A stretch of 64,000 nt of DNA, taken from positions 52,144,645-52,208,644 of the forward strand of contig CM033393.1 in the NCBI GenBank assembly GCA_019426215.1. Reading direction: 5' to 3'. Under the pieces are notes generated by a model that saw only the letters and a list, made by a program, of their open reading frames with translations, had not been told where the DNA came from and did not search any database. This DNA is from Buddleja alternifolia (lineage: Eukaryota; Streptophyta; Magnoliopsida; Lamiales; Scrophulariaceae). This document shows, piece by piece, positions 50,882-63,400 of the stretch. The stretch's first letter is position 1. Every line of letters begins with the position of its first letter. The translations under genes were made by a program, and so were the position numbers.

Positions 50882-52845
50882 ATTCTCTTGCATCTGTCCA
50901 TGGAGTGCTTGCATTCTTTCAGATTTTGGTTTCTTGCTGGGTAAATGTATGTAAATATATTCAGAATTTTCCTTTTTTTTTCTGGAGTATTTCCTTCGAT
51001 TAATCCTTCTTCCCCTGCTCAATAGATTTTATCTGACTACAGTAAGAGCTAAATGTATCACAATTTTGCCACTGTTATTATGCGTTGGTATGTCGTGCAA
51101 CTGTCGTCCAGTTTTTTAACCTTGTTCTTTTTTTGGTAGAGGGGGTTGGGGGTGGAAAAAGAGAGAGGAGCACATGTGGGAATGGTTCTTATATTTTCTC
51201 CCTAACATTGTGCTGCTAAATATTCTCTTGCATTTTCGGAAATAGCAGTTGTTTCAATCCTCTGCAGAAGTTGAATATAAAGTGTATCTTTTGCTCTTGA
51301 TGTATTTTGAGAGAGGTCGTTTCTTTTGCTCGAGTTGTGCTGGAATATATCTTTTGCATTAGTGAAAGAGGGCTGTTCCTCAGTCAAAACAATAAGAGGG
51401 CTCTTCTTGTTTTCAAAAGCATCCTTCCCGTATGATATTTGGTGGCTTTCGGGAGATCATCCCGGGGATCCTAGTCTCGGGAGCACCCAAGTACGACCCA
51501 TCCTTCCTTCCCTTAGTGCAGCAACTTGAGGGAAGATGTTGGGTTATTGGATTGGATTATAGACCAACTCTAAGGAATGGGAACTTTGAAATTCAGTGAT
51601 CGACAATGAAATCCATTTCTCAAGCCTTGTAATTATTTATTTACTTTTGTAATTAAAGAAAATATTTGATTTAAATCACTGTCAAAGATTGGCAACCGAG
51701 TAAGATTAGGAGACCAAAAAACATATGTTATCTGTTTTTCAATAATACTCAGTATATAAGGTATTTTAGTATTTTAGTGGTTCAATGTGTTACTGTTCCA
51801 TGCCTTGTGTGATTCTGAGGCATAAAACGAGGAATTACTAACATTTATGGGAAATAATCAATTGCCGAGATCCGTGTCTACTATAAATTCTTTTAAGTTC
51901 TCTTTGGGACTAAAGATATATATATTTTAATTGTTGTGCTAGAACGACCAAAGTTCAACCCAACGCAACGATCTTTTGGATTTAGTTTGATGTCAAATTT
52001 AAGAAATATTTATAAATTATTTGGATAATTCTCAAAAGCTCTATGGGCTCGCCTTAAGCCCTATAGTGGAATCGATAGGAAGCCCAACAGATAACAGATT
52101 GCGTATGTATATACTATATAGGATATTGCTAATCCTACGAACTTCTGTAAGATTTCACACTTACAGAAGGTTGAAACAAGGGACTCCTACGGAAAACAAG
52201 AATTTATCTTTTATGTCCTATATTTATTTTTTGCAAATTCCCATACTGAACTTAATGGGTAGCTCCATTGAAATTCAATCCCTAAGCTAGTTAAGCTCCC
52301 ATTGAAAATTATCAACACGCTCCTTCAATGAGTCTATTTGTAAGGTTTAGAGGAAGTAAATTGTAAGAGCTTTTAAATACACAAGGTGTTGTAATTGTTA
52401 AAAATGGCTTAACATGTGAGGTTGGTAATTTTCAGTAAGTGAAGAGAGTTTTAGTAATTACACAATAAGTGAGGAGGCTTGTGTGTAATTTTCCCTAATG
52501 AATATTTGAATTCAATTGTCTATAGCTTATAGATCAAGAATTAATCAATTGTATTTTGTACAAGTATATTTTTGTTTTGGATTTTTGAATACAAATTTTA
52601 CTTTTCTAATATATATAAATTTTATCAAGAATTGATCCAGAATAACAAATTTGAAGGGATTTTGTAATCATCAACTTTAGTTCAAGGAATTACAATTTCT
52701 TGTTAAAAAAAAACAAAGAGAGAAATGGCCAACCTGGAAAGCAAGTTGCCAGTTATCCTTGCCGAATCGTGTGGCTGAGATTGATCCGCAAAGGTTAATA
52801 AATCTTACGGACTTTGAGTTTGTTATTTTACATACTATATATATA
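50882..52845. other. 3' UTR and intergenic DNA
   Basis: The first several hundred bases may be 3' UTR of the BAR-like gene. ORFs at 51326-51529 and 52021-52290 show no domain. I see no other gene. Confidence 0.4.
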
Positions 52846-54512
52846 AGGTATGGATTAAATACATTCCTATACTTTAGGTAAGATATAAGACCCAATCTAG
52901 ATCATTTAAACCATTTGATCCCAATGTCCATAATTAAAGCCATTATTTCGGTTTTAATCTTTAATTTAATGATGATAGGGGCATTTTAGTCAATAGGTCT
53001 AACAAATCCATGCAAGATCAAAATCAAATCCCTTATTATACGCAATAATAGATTCCTCTTCCCTTTTTAATTATTCCTTCCAATTTTAGCTCCCAAAAAG
53101 TTACGATTGATACAGAAAACTTTAAATTCGTATTCAATTCATATATCATCAATTCATCATCGGCAATTTCAGCTCGGAATCATTGACAATTACAATTGGT
53201 ATAATTGATCATGCAGCCAGTTTTTGTGTATATATTATACAGTAAATTAATCACCATTATGCAGTATATTATATTACATTATACAGTTCATATAATGGGG
53301 TTATACAGTGTGGAATTAAATGCAATCCTCACAGTCAGTTGAATGGAGAATGTGAGCAAATTAATTAAATTGTCAAAGCTAGCTGCTGCAGGTAGGCGCA
53401 TTAATTAATCACAGCTTCAGTTTTTTCCTCAACCCATGAAGAATAAAATTCTAGAATGAATGCATTAATTGACATTACTGGGTCATTAGTTGAGCTTGGC
53501 TGATAACCAGCAGCAAACAACCCGACAAGGCTCTCCAACCTGCAAAAAAGGAATGGAAAAAACGAAATAAGAAAGAAAACCTGGGAAAAGATGGCAACAA
53601 AAAATAAGACAAATGTCACACAGCCAGCTCAGAAATCAATTTGTTGTGAGTTACATTATAGAGACTTGGTTGAGAGAGAACACAGTAGCTTGTGTGATAC
53701 CTGTTAGCTATCGCCAATACTACCCCAGCATCAGTTTTTGGAAGTATATCTCCGGACAGTCGTGGAAGTGTAATCTATAAAGTAGCTTATAAATTAATAT
53801 ACAATAGCTTATAAATCATTATACAGTAAATACAATGATGATATACAGAGTGTGATTAGTGACATACAAACCATTATACAGGATCTTATAAACATTTATA
53901 CAATATATTATAACACATTATACAGTATCCTATAATCCATTATACAGTGTATACATCATAGAGTTACAATCTAGGGAATTGAGGCCCACAAAACTTAAGG
54001 TGTACATGGTCTACGCACAACATACACTTCTCCAAGTCTTCTTCTTCACCTGGCGTCTCTGCAACTCACATTTCTTCCTTCTTTTTTTTTTCCAGAATTC
54101 TCTAGGTACAAGAGTTCTTGTAGCTTCATATATCTTCTATCTGATTCCTTGATCCATGATAATTGACGGATTAAAATCAACCTCTCAATTAATTGAAACC
54201 AAATGGGACAAAGCTCTCAATTATACAGTATGTTTCTATAATTTGATTGAGTTAATTTTGGCGATAAGTTGAGAGATTGTAGGGGAGATTTCTTGCGTTT
54301 CAATTTCAGAGATTTTAGGGAGGATCTGGAGCCTTTTTCTCGGTATGTAGATGATGTATAATGACCTCAGTTGACTATTATACCCCTGATCCAATTGATG
54401 CCTATTTTCCCGCCTGTTTTTTGCTTCATTTTTGGACGGTTGGATTTAATGGATCCAATAGTTTAGATTGGGTCTTATATCTTGTCTAATACAGAGTGTG
54501 TATTAGATCTTG

Positions 54513-54516
<4 letters not shown>
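52846..54516. mobile_element. Large non-autonomous element, copy 2, carrying a gene fragment
   Basis: The left end GGTATGGATTAAATACATTC and the reverse complement of the right end ATCAAGATCTAATACAC match the termini of the element at 35104-36856. The first ~330 bp and last ~270 bp align with that copy by eye. It is also inserted in a TA run (52831-52845 on the left, 54517-54560 on the right). The interior arrays read cattatacagt(a), the reverse complement of the motif in copy 1, so the cores are in opposite orientations. It holds a two-exon gene fragment on the minus strand (53401-53774). Its right end is 125 bp before the SKL1 ATG. Confidence 0.75.
53401..53774 (-). pseudogene. Two-exon gene fragment captured inside the element
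   Basis: On the minus strand, an acceptor (tttatag) precedes an exon at 53774-53701 reading ITLPRLSGDILPKTDAGVV and then LAIANR. A GT donor (AG/GTATCA) and a 161-bp intron ending ttttttgcag lead to a second exon, 53539-53401. That exon reads LESLVGLFAAGYQPSSTNDP, continues without interruption and ends in a TAA stop. The phase-2 junction joins cleanly (AG/G = Arg). Composition is protein-like and unlike the AT-rich element around it. No start codon or upstream exons are visible, so it looks like the 3' end of a plant gene. I do not recognise the parent protein. Confidence 0.6.

Positions 54517-54560
<44 letters not shown>
54517..54560. repeat. AT microsatellite (22 units) before SKL1
   Basis: An uninterrupted AT run of 44 bp lies between the right end of the mobile element and the SKL1 leader. 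Confidence 0.95.
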
Positions 54561-54562
<2 letters not shown>

Positions 54563-54641
54563 CCAAACATGAGATGAAAGCAATAATAAGAGAAAAAAAG
54601 AAAAGTAAAATCGGGTGGAAAGGGAAGAGGAGTTGGTGGAT

Positions 54642-57091
54642 ATGGAGATAATCCAAGCAAGTGGCAGCTGCAGCTCCCTTCATCAATTCTCCCGTATTTC
54701 CTCCTCCTCCGGTGAAATTCAAGTCTATTCTAGGGGAGTCTCCTCGAAATTAAATTTGTCTTTAAAACCTACATCATCTCCATCTACCAGCAAGCTCATT
54801 TCTACTACTACTACACGCGCAATCCTCCACAACACCACTTCAGGCAACACTACTCTTATTCTCTCTCTCTCTCTCTCTCACTCTTTGTTTTGTATGATTT
54901 GGTCTTTCATTATCTGTTTTGAAATACGCATGGTTAATTTAATTATATATACAACCGCGTATGTATCCGTTGTCTGTTGCAAGTCTAAGTGACTAATTTT
55001 CGTTTAGAGTTAATTACACAACTGGACAATTAGATAGTCGAAACGGCAAGCTATTGATGTAGTGGAAGTTATGCGATAGAGAGTATGAAATGTGAAATTT
55101 TGGTTTGTAATGTAGATACTCTCTGTCTGCTGCAGTTAGCGTAGTTAGGGATGTAAGCTAGTCTGGTCAACTTGAATCTCATTCTTCAAGCGTAATTTGG
55201 AAGTTTTTTTTTTTATTTAGTTTGATATTACGTCTGAACTTTCTTTTAGCTGAGCCTGAAATTATGTTTAAAGTTTGCTTCATCATAAGTAGCTTGATAA
55301 GTTGAAAAAGCTGGCGGTTCAAAATTGATTTGATAAGTTAACAAGCTTATACAAGCTTAGCGATTGATCTAAACCGAATTTCAAGCAGTTTGATTTGATT
55401 TCGGCCCTGGCCCCTGCACGCAGTATTTGATGAGGAATATTCTACTTATAAACTTGTACCTAGAAAAATTGTTGCATTGCGGTTAACAAACCTCATTGAC
55501 TTTAGTCTTGATTTTGTTTCGAAATTTGAGTAGCTTTTTTATGCATTGACTATTATTTGGTGTTGTCATCCATGAAATAAAAGAAATTCAGAAACGAAGA
55601 TAATTTCCATTTATACTTCTTTGTTTCTCTCTTTAGATTCAGTGGGAACAAAGATTGTTGAAGATGAGCAGTCGTTAGCAATCAAAGTGAGTCTTTATTC
55701 GGGTTGGATGTTTTAACTCCTTCATCCAGTTTGAGTCTTTATTTGAAGAACTAATTTGACTATTCAGTTTATTTCAGAAGAAGGCCTCGGAGATATCCCC
55801 TGATTTAAGGGGAACTTCCATATTTCTAATTGGTGAGGATATTTGCTAAAATACTTGGATATGTCTCTTCTTTTGACTTACTCCAACTTACCACAGAGTT
55901 AATTTGTCCGGCTTAGACTTATAATTTAATAATTCCTGTTACTAAAGGGATAAACAGCGCCTATAAATCAAGCTTGGGAAGAACTCTCGCGGATGCATTA
56001 AGATACTATTATTTTGACAGGTAATCTAGACGTCTACTTCTGAATGAATTGTTATTATACTTGCTAGAACCGTTGGCTTCAATAAGTGTGGTTCACTCTG
56101 CAGTGATAGTCTTGTGGAGGAAGCCGCTGGAGGAAAAGCTGCTGCCGTATCATACATAGATGGAAATGCAGAGGAGTATCTTGTATCAGAGGTAACATTT
56201 GAGTGTACTGTTTGACATTAGATCATTTCGTGCTGATACACACAATAAGTTTTATGGTTATCGTAATTATTCCTGAAAATAATTGTAGACTGAAGTATTG
56301 AAGCAGTTGTCATCGATGGGTCGGTTGGTTGTTTCTGCTGGAAATGGAGCAGTTAAAAGTGCGACGAATCTGTATGAACTTTATGTTAGGCTGGCCTGGC
56401 CACGTACTTTATGATGCATTATGCTGCATATGATGACCAACTGAGTAATTTTCATTTTTAGGGCATTATTGAGACATGGGATTTCAATATGGATTGATGT
56501 GCCTTTAGACTTGGTGGCAAGAGACATAGTGGAAGATAGGATTCAACTTTCTGCTTCTGACACATCAGTGTGTCGATCTTCTGAGGTTCATTCAGTTATA
56601 TCTTCAGCTGTTATTGTAGACATGCATCCCTAAGAAGTATCAGTATTATCTTGTATGCATCACCTATGCTAATATGTTGAGGTTTCATGACTAATTTCAG
56701 GTTCTTGATCAACTGACGACGTTGTATAATAGTGCGCGAAGTGGATATTCTACAGCTGATGCCACCATTTCACTACAAAGTAACAAATGATGTTTTGTCC
56801 TCTTTCCCTTGATAGAGTGTTCGTTCTCTTTGTATGACATGATCTTATCTTCTCTTGCTATGGAGCAGAAGTAGCTTCTCAATTGGGTTATGATGAACTG
56901 GATGCAGTGACTACAGAAGATTTGTGTATGGAGGTGAATACATGTAGAAACTTGAGAATAATTCATGCTTGGAATTATTTATTGGCGACAAAAATATTGA
57001 ATTAATTCGTCTATGTTGACAGGTTCTCAAGGAGATAGAAAGACTAGTGAGAGTGAAAAAGATGATGGAAGAGGCTGCCAGACCTTTTTAG
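54642..57091 (+). CDS. SKL1: SHIKIMATE KINASE-LIKE 1 (SKL1), plastid protein
   Basis: Ten exons: 54642-54843, 55637-55686, 55778-55832, 55948-56020, 56104-56191, 56289-56371, 56462-56585, 56701-56779, 56869-56933, 57023-57091, giving 295 residues. The first ~65 residues are Ser/Thr-rich, poor in acidic residues after the start and contain Arg/Lys, as expected of a chloroplast transit peptide. The body follows the shikimate kinase fold: ADALRYYYFDSDSLVEEAAG, SETEVLKQLSSMGRLVVSAG, ALLRHGISIWIDVPLDLVAR and a C-terminus ending VKKMMEEAARPF, very close to Arabidopsis SKL1. The Walker A loop is not conserved: GINSAYKS (103-110) stands where true shikimate kinases have GxxGxGKS, so kinase activity is unlikely. 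Arabidopsis SKL1 is required for chloroplast biogenesis. Intron 1 appears to use a GC donor (CAG/GCAACA); an alternative GT donor lies about 50 bp downstream. Confidence 0.92.
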
Positions 57092-57797
57092 CCATGAACA
57101 GCATCAACTGATGACTGACCCAGACTAAATGGGATTTTATATCGTGGATTAATAGTTTTCTATCATCTGTAAACATCTCTCTTTAGGTGCCTGGTTTCTC
57201 AGGATGAAGTGTTGATAAATAGATGAAATCATATTGCAAATCACTCTAGGAAAAAGATGGTGCTTAGTATTGAGTAATTATTAAATTTTCCTACAATTAA
57301 TGTTGAAAATGGAACAAGTTGTATAAGTCATGAATGTTTGAGCTTCTCCCCCTAGATTAAGATTTATTATTTATTTGTTTTGTCTGCATTTTTCTGGTCT
57401 TATAATAACTGGATTATTGGGGTTCGTATGTGCTCCCGATGCTGGACCACCTCTCCCGCACTCTCTTTGACGCGCATTTGGTTTCTAGATTTTCACAAGA
57501 ATAGACTAAATAACGATCGATGGATTGCTGGCCCATGGGTGCGTGTTCTGGGGCCTTTCCGGTTTGGTAGAAGTTTTGATCAATATCCCGGATGCAGGCC
57601 CAATGAGGCAATCGAGTCGAGCCGCATCAAGGTGAATAAATAATTTACTAACTTTTTATTTTAAAATTTTGAATTTTTATAAGACTCTTTGTTGGTCTTC
57701 TGACTTCTAGTGTAGGGATCACTATTTCGATGCAATAATCGAGACATGGAAAATTGGAATTTGAAGATAATGTATTCTGTGCCCCCAATCCATTGTG
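57092..57797. other. SKL1 3' flank, no further gene recognised
   Basis: The first ~200 bp are probably 3' UTR. A plus-strand ORF at 57380-57643 has a rather protein-like composition (Trp/Arg-rich), but I recognise no domain in it. Confidence 0.4.
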
Positions 57798-58034
57798 AGA
57801 AGAACTTTGCAGCTAATGAAGTGGGTTGACGTAGTGGTTTAGCGTTTTGTCCTTTAAGCAAGTGGTTGGGAGTTCGAATCTCAATTCTTGTGAATGGAAA
57901 AAACTTCTTGGTCAGCCTCCTACCGCTTAATGTGCTGACAGTGAGGTGAGGGATTAGTCTCATAGCGATCGGCTGTAGGGATACTTTTGAGAAACAAACA
58001 AAAAAAAAAAAAAAACAGAAGAACTTTGCAGCTA
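57798..58034 (+). mobile_element. tRNA-derived SINE with perfect 18-bp target-site duplication
   Basis: The body is 57816-58016. Flanks agaagaactttgcagcta at 57798-57815 and 58017-58034 are identical. Box A TGACGTAGTGGT (57827-57838) and box B GAGTTCGAATC (about 57870-57880) are intact, and the element ends in an A-rich tail (about 57994-58015). The perfect duplication and intact boxes suggest a recent insertion. Confidence 0.92.
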
Positions 58035-58114
58035 GGAGCCTGTGCTAGTGCCACGTTGATGTGCAAGCAAGTATATTGTGTCAAATGTGTCAACTCCACA
58101 GCCTTTGAAAGCGA

Positions 58115-58317
58115 TGCTACTCGGGGTGATACTTGGTAGCATCCGGTGTTAGGCTCCCGAGTAAATATCAACCACAAACAGTTTTAAAATATGTGTGGGG
58201 TCCATAAAAATATATATATATATGTATATATATATTATAGTGTTTTAACACTATATGTGGTTGATATTGTTCGGAAGCCCAATATCGGGTGCCACCAAGT
58301 ATCATCCTTGCTACTCG
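58115..58317. mobile_element. Mutator-like MITE with 9-bp target-site duplication
   Basis: The body is 58124-58308 (185 bp). It is flanked by tgctactcg at 58115-58123 and 58309-58317. Left end GGGTGATACTTGGTAGCATC pairs with the reverse complement of the right end, GGATGATACTTGGTGGCACC, and pairing continues through atatcaaccaca for about 55 bp. The centre is a TA-rich loop. Confidence 0.85.
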
Positions 58318-58653
58318 TTACCTTATTTCAAAAGATTTCTACAACATTGTTCCAAAAAAAAAAAAGATTTCTACAACAACTATTTATTTATTTTCTCCAG
58401 TAATTTAATGTATGCTTTTATACGTAATCTTCAAGCTTAGTCAATCATCTTCAATAAGTATCCCTTATTCAAATTAATGGTTCTTATAAATAAAGCAGTG
58501 TTTGTATTTTCATGTTATGTAGTCATTTCTATAGTTTTGCTAACTTTCTTATTCTTTTACATTCATATTTCATGATCATCAATAAGTAGCCAAATTTTCA
58601 GGATGCACCATGTCATGACATATTGACATACATACAGCAGTGCACACAATGTC

Positions 58654-59028
58654 ATGGCACCCTGGGCGGAGCCGGGGTCTGGAGGGTGCGCTCGCCTCCC
58701 CTCAATTTTGAAAAATTATTTTTTCACTTTATAAAATTTTTGATATTTGAATTTTGCCCCCCCTCAAAATCGAAAAATATCAAGATTTCTCCCTTAATTT
58801 TGAGTTCACCCCTCAAACCCAAAATTCTGGCGATAACGAAAGAAATATAAGAGTATAAAATATATCAAAAGTTGTAATTGAATTTAGTTTCTTATTATAT
58901 TTTCCCCCATAAATATAGTGTACCGTACCGCGCCCCCCCTCTAAACTGTCAAAAGAAAGTGTATACCTATATATCACAATATTCTCGCCCCCCCTCATTA
59001 AAATTCTTGGCTTCGTCCTGATGGCACC
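58654..59028. mobile_element. Non-autonomous hAT element with 8-bp target-site duplication
   Basis: The body is 58662-59020 (359 bp), flanked by atggcacc at 58654-58661 and 59021-59028. The tips ctgggcggagccgggg and (reverse complement) caggacgaagccaaga are imperfect inverted repeats of the GGCGGAGCC type common in plant hAT elements. Several CCCCCCTC blocks occur inside. There is no coding capacity. Confidence 0.8.
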
Positions 59029-59545
59029 AATACATATTCGATAATAACAAATTAAGGCCATTATTTAAAAAAATTAAAAATAAATAAAGAGCAGGAAAAA
59101 GATATAAAACCCGGGGAAGGAAAAGACAAAGGGAAATTGTAAAACCATTGTTCATGGAAATGGCATGTCATGTCTCATGTGTCATTGTTACAACACTTGC
59201 AGATAAAAATAATAAGCAGATGGGCACCCGCGGAACCGTACAACTACTATCGCCATTTCCCATTATTCTCAAGAGACCCACCCAAAACGAAAAACAAAAT
59301 CTATTACTTTACTTACTTACTTTCTTACCCCTCTCCTCTCCTCTCCTCTTCTTTTTCAATTTATCTTTCAAAATGTCCATATTCAACAATTCAACTACAT
59401 TGTATTTTCTCTCACCAACAGTTTTTTGATGTTGATGCACGACGATCAGAAGCTTTGAGATTCTCAATTTCTGTGCGTCTCTCATTCCTTGTCAATTTAA
59501 CCGATTTATGCTGCTCCACTTTTCTTCTTGAATAATAGGAATTTT

Positions 59546-59576
<31 letters not shown>

Positions 59577-60430
59577 TATATGCTGTGCTCCTTTTGGTTT
59601 GCTGTTTCCCTCTCTCATTCCTTCTGTTCTTTGGTTATGTTGAAAGTGTAACGTACAAGTAAACTGTTTCGTTGTTGGGTGCGCTATCTTCGTTACTTGT
59701 TGAGTGATCATTCCTCCGATGAAATGCGGATTGCGATGAACATAATTCTGGGTAGAACAAGCATTTTTTATTTGCAATATCGATACAGATCGGTTGGTTG
59801 ATTAACTGTGTTTATTTGGAAATTTACTTGTTAATATATATATATTTTTTTTGTTTCTTCTAAGTTAGTGTTGGTTGAAAAAGATATAATCGCTCTGTTT
59901 GTCATTTTTATCTAAGAGTTGCTAGTCAGGTTACTGCTCTTTTCAGATGTATGTCTATCTCACTTTGTCTTTACACCAGTGTTTGTATGTAATAATGCTA
60001 CCGAATGAATGGTTTATGTCACGTTTGCTGTAGTTTATGCCAATGTTTTTAACCTCAAGGCTTGGCTTCGGGCATCCTTCGGTAGAATGTTTATTTTATG
60101 TTCCTCAAATCAGCTTTGATTTATTTCAGGAACTCATGATGATTGTGTTGGAAGCCATGAACTGTGCTCTCAAACTACTCTATGTTGTTTCTCAGCATTG
60201 TAGCATTCAGGTTGAGCTCTAGTTAAAATGATTATGGGGCTTTATCTAGATTGAAAATCCATGAATGTTACATGTATTTTGAGTATATTCTTTGTGGTAG
60301 AATATTGAGAGTTCTATCGCATGATTGTTGGATTTGTAATCTGAATACCTCAAATGCAATTGAGTGTTTCGTGGGTAAACAATAAGAAACTGCACAATTG
60401 AACAGACCTTTACTTTACCGTTTTGGAGAG
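59029..60430. other. promoter and 5' leader region of the Atos-like gene
   Basis: A pyrimidine-rich stretch (about 59290-59420) and AT microsatellite (about 59547-59568) precede the coding start. A spliced 5' UTR is likely: an acceptor-like ttgaacag lies about 30 bp before the ATG at 60431. I could not fix the donor. Confidence 0.4.
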
Positions 60431-63400
60431 ATGGGACTGCCTCAAACTTCATCTGATGAAATATCTAAGGGGGGAACTGGGCCTCTAAGCACATATCTAT
60501 ATAGTGCACCACAATTTAGTGGCGTTAGCACAAGTAATTTAGATAGGACGTGTGTGGGAGCCATGAACCGAACATGTGGGGATTCGAGATGTTATTCGTT
60601 GGTAGACTTTCAGTGGGAGACCTCTCTGGGGATCTCACAGTCTCCTGATAAAGTAGATAGAAGGTTTTTGGATGCTACGCCAGATTTTCATGTGGATAAG
60701 GTATGTTTTGAAGAAAGGGTTGCCTCATCAACTTCTGAAACAAGGGGGAATGTTCGGCCTCCAATGTCTAGGATTGTTGGTTTCAAGTATGATGAGAAAG
60801 ATGGTGTGCCCAGCCATCATCAATCTGTTTCTGCAAATGTCAGGCTGAAAGAAGCTGAGCCCAGTGGATCTCATGCCAGGAAGAGAATGTTGTCTCCATT
60901 GAATAAAATGTGTTTATCTGCACAATTCAATGATGATTCTTTTGATATTGGCAGCAGAAATATGCCCCATAGTTGTCTTTCTAAAGCAGATAGATATGGT
61001 AACTTTATGATGCAAGATACTAAAAAAGTAAACGTTGGCAGCGAGAATCCCTTAACTGTGCCAGTTTGGTCTGTGACTAATTTTTCAGAACTAAATGACA
61101 AGTTTTGTAGATACAGGAAAAACGCCTCAATACATTTCACGGATGGCCCTGTTTTAGAGGACAAGGAACTAATCTCATCATCTCTGCCTTCGCCTGGAAC
61201 TGATCCTTCATTTGAATCTGATGAGGTAGCTTCTCACCCGGGAGCTACATCAGTACCTACAAAAGACTCAATCTCAACTCCACTGTCTTTGTCTCCTCTT
61301 AGGCCAAAATTATGTGAAAAAGTAAAACCGACAGGCAGGGGGCGGAATAGCAAGAAAGAGGCTGCACATTCTCCTTATGAGAACATTAAAGGGGTGGTCT
61401 TTTCCTCTGAAGAAGAGGAACTAGGGATTACTAGAATATCAAGTGGACATATAGATATTCTTCAAAAAGATGCCCAATTATCGTTCCCAGAAACTAAAAC
61501 TACGACAAAATGGCCTTTCTGTCGGAGTCTCCAAACCAGAAGTGACCCTAAAATATTAGGGAGAAATTTGAGGGGGTTTGATGTCAGGAGGTCACTGGTT
61601 GGGTCGTTTGAGGAATCTCTGCTGTCTGGTCGGCTTTCATCTGGAAAATTTAGTCAGGTTTTGTTACTTTACCTTGGTTGATAACTTGTATTTTTGTTTG
61701 ATCACTCAGTGAAAGTGCGCTACACGGGCTGTCCTGAGGTTGGATGAAGATATCAGTATAGGTTGTACTGATATTTTTTATTTTAATATAATATTGGTTT
61801 CTTGCTTTGAATTGTAGAGAATAGATGGGTTTCTTGCCGTATTAAGCATAACTGGAGGAATTTTTTCCCCCAAGTCACAGAAGCTTCCATTTGCAGTAAC
61901 CAGTGTAGAAGGAGACAGCTACCTATTATACTATGCATCCGTAGATCTTGCTGGTAATTTGAGATCGAAGAAGTGCAGGGGTGAATATATGAAAAAGAAC
62001 CATGGAAACGATGATCCGCTAAGTGGAAAGCACCGTCTGCGTATTCCTATGAAAGGGCGCATCCAATTGGTATTTTAGTTCTTCCCATTCCAATTTTGTT
62101 AAGGATGTTTCAGCCTACTGATGTATGCCTGAGGAATTCATACGTTTATGATCTCTGCCACATGACAATAACTCTAGAGTAACAGCTGAACAACTATATT
62201 GACGTTGTCTTAATTATTTGGTAGTTCATCGTGAGCTGATATCGACGTCTTGAACTTGGCTGTCCAGGCACTCTTTTTCCTCTGTTGGGAAGTCTTCCAT
62301 TTCTTCTAGACTTCTGCTTTTACATACAGTTTCAAACTTGGAGCTCCAATGCCCAAGGTTATCATTCGGGTCTTTTTATTGCAAAATGAGTACTGGTTTT
62401 CCTTTGACTGCAATGAAATTTGTGTTTAATCAAGAGTTTAATAGAATGTTAGAGAAAATCACCCTGAAATTGGACCATCCTTCAATTGAAACACAGTGAT
62501 TGTATAATTAAGTTGGATTTTATCTGCATTTTCTTACATGCAGGCAAAGTTTAAGTTAACGCCACATTACTAGTGGCAATAATTGAATTGAGATTAGGTA
62601 GACTGAAGTGTTGGTACTGTATATTTTTGTAATTACAATTGAAGAAATTCGAATTATTTATGTGGAAAATGACACAGGTGCTGAGCAACCCTGAGAAGAC
62701 ACCAGTACACACCTATTTCTGTAACTACGACTTAAGTGACATGCCGGCTGGTACCAAGGTAAGTTCTACTAAATCAGCTTTTCGTAGGCTATATAGAAGA
62801 TGTATCTGTATTCAATCTCTTAATTGCAATTGATGAATCATGACATTTTTTTGGTAGAATTTAAATCTGGTGGAAATGAGGCGTATTAATTCGTGAAAAA
62901 GAAGAAATGCACCCATCTTTTAATGGACATCAGCAGATTTATGCCGTAACAGTGCTATATTACCAAGAAACAACAAAGACCAACCTTTCAGGATATGAAC
63001 CCATTTAATTGAAATTCTGGTCCCCAGTTTTGTCCTTCAGACAGATACACTATTAAAAATCGAGTCTTCCTGAATTGTTTTTTCATAAAGTACTCCGGAA
63101 TCGTTTCCTTAAATGACCTTTTTATTTCCTTCATTTGAGTCAGTTTCTTTACCCAGCTCTAGTATATTTGACCAGTCATCAATTTGAGATTTTGGGTATT
63201 TTCATCTTTAGAGAAGCTACAACGAATAACATCTATTTTCTTGATTCAAATGCAAGGCAAACTTTAATGCATATGTTGAATGCAAATATTGAATTACCAT
63301 AGGACTAATATTTCAACATAACAGTTTGTTTGACTAGATGAAATTTAGGATATGAAATCAAGAGAAAATTTAGAAAATGGAAAGTAATTTATGTATTGAT

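Noticed and set aside
51400..51540. GC-rich stretch with local palindrome (cccgggg) after the BAR-like gene
   Set aside because: I considered an extra exon or structured RNA. The frame does not join to exon 9 or 10 and the fold is not convincing.
57380..57643. Plus-strand ORF of 87 codons after SKL1
   Set aside because: It is Trp/Arg-rich and somewhat protein-like, but I see no domain, promoter or splice context. It may be a decayed repeat.
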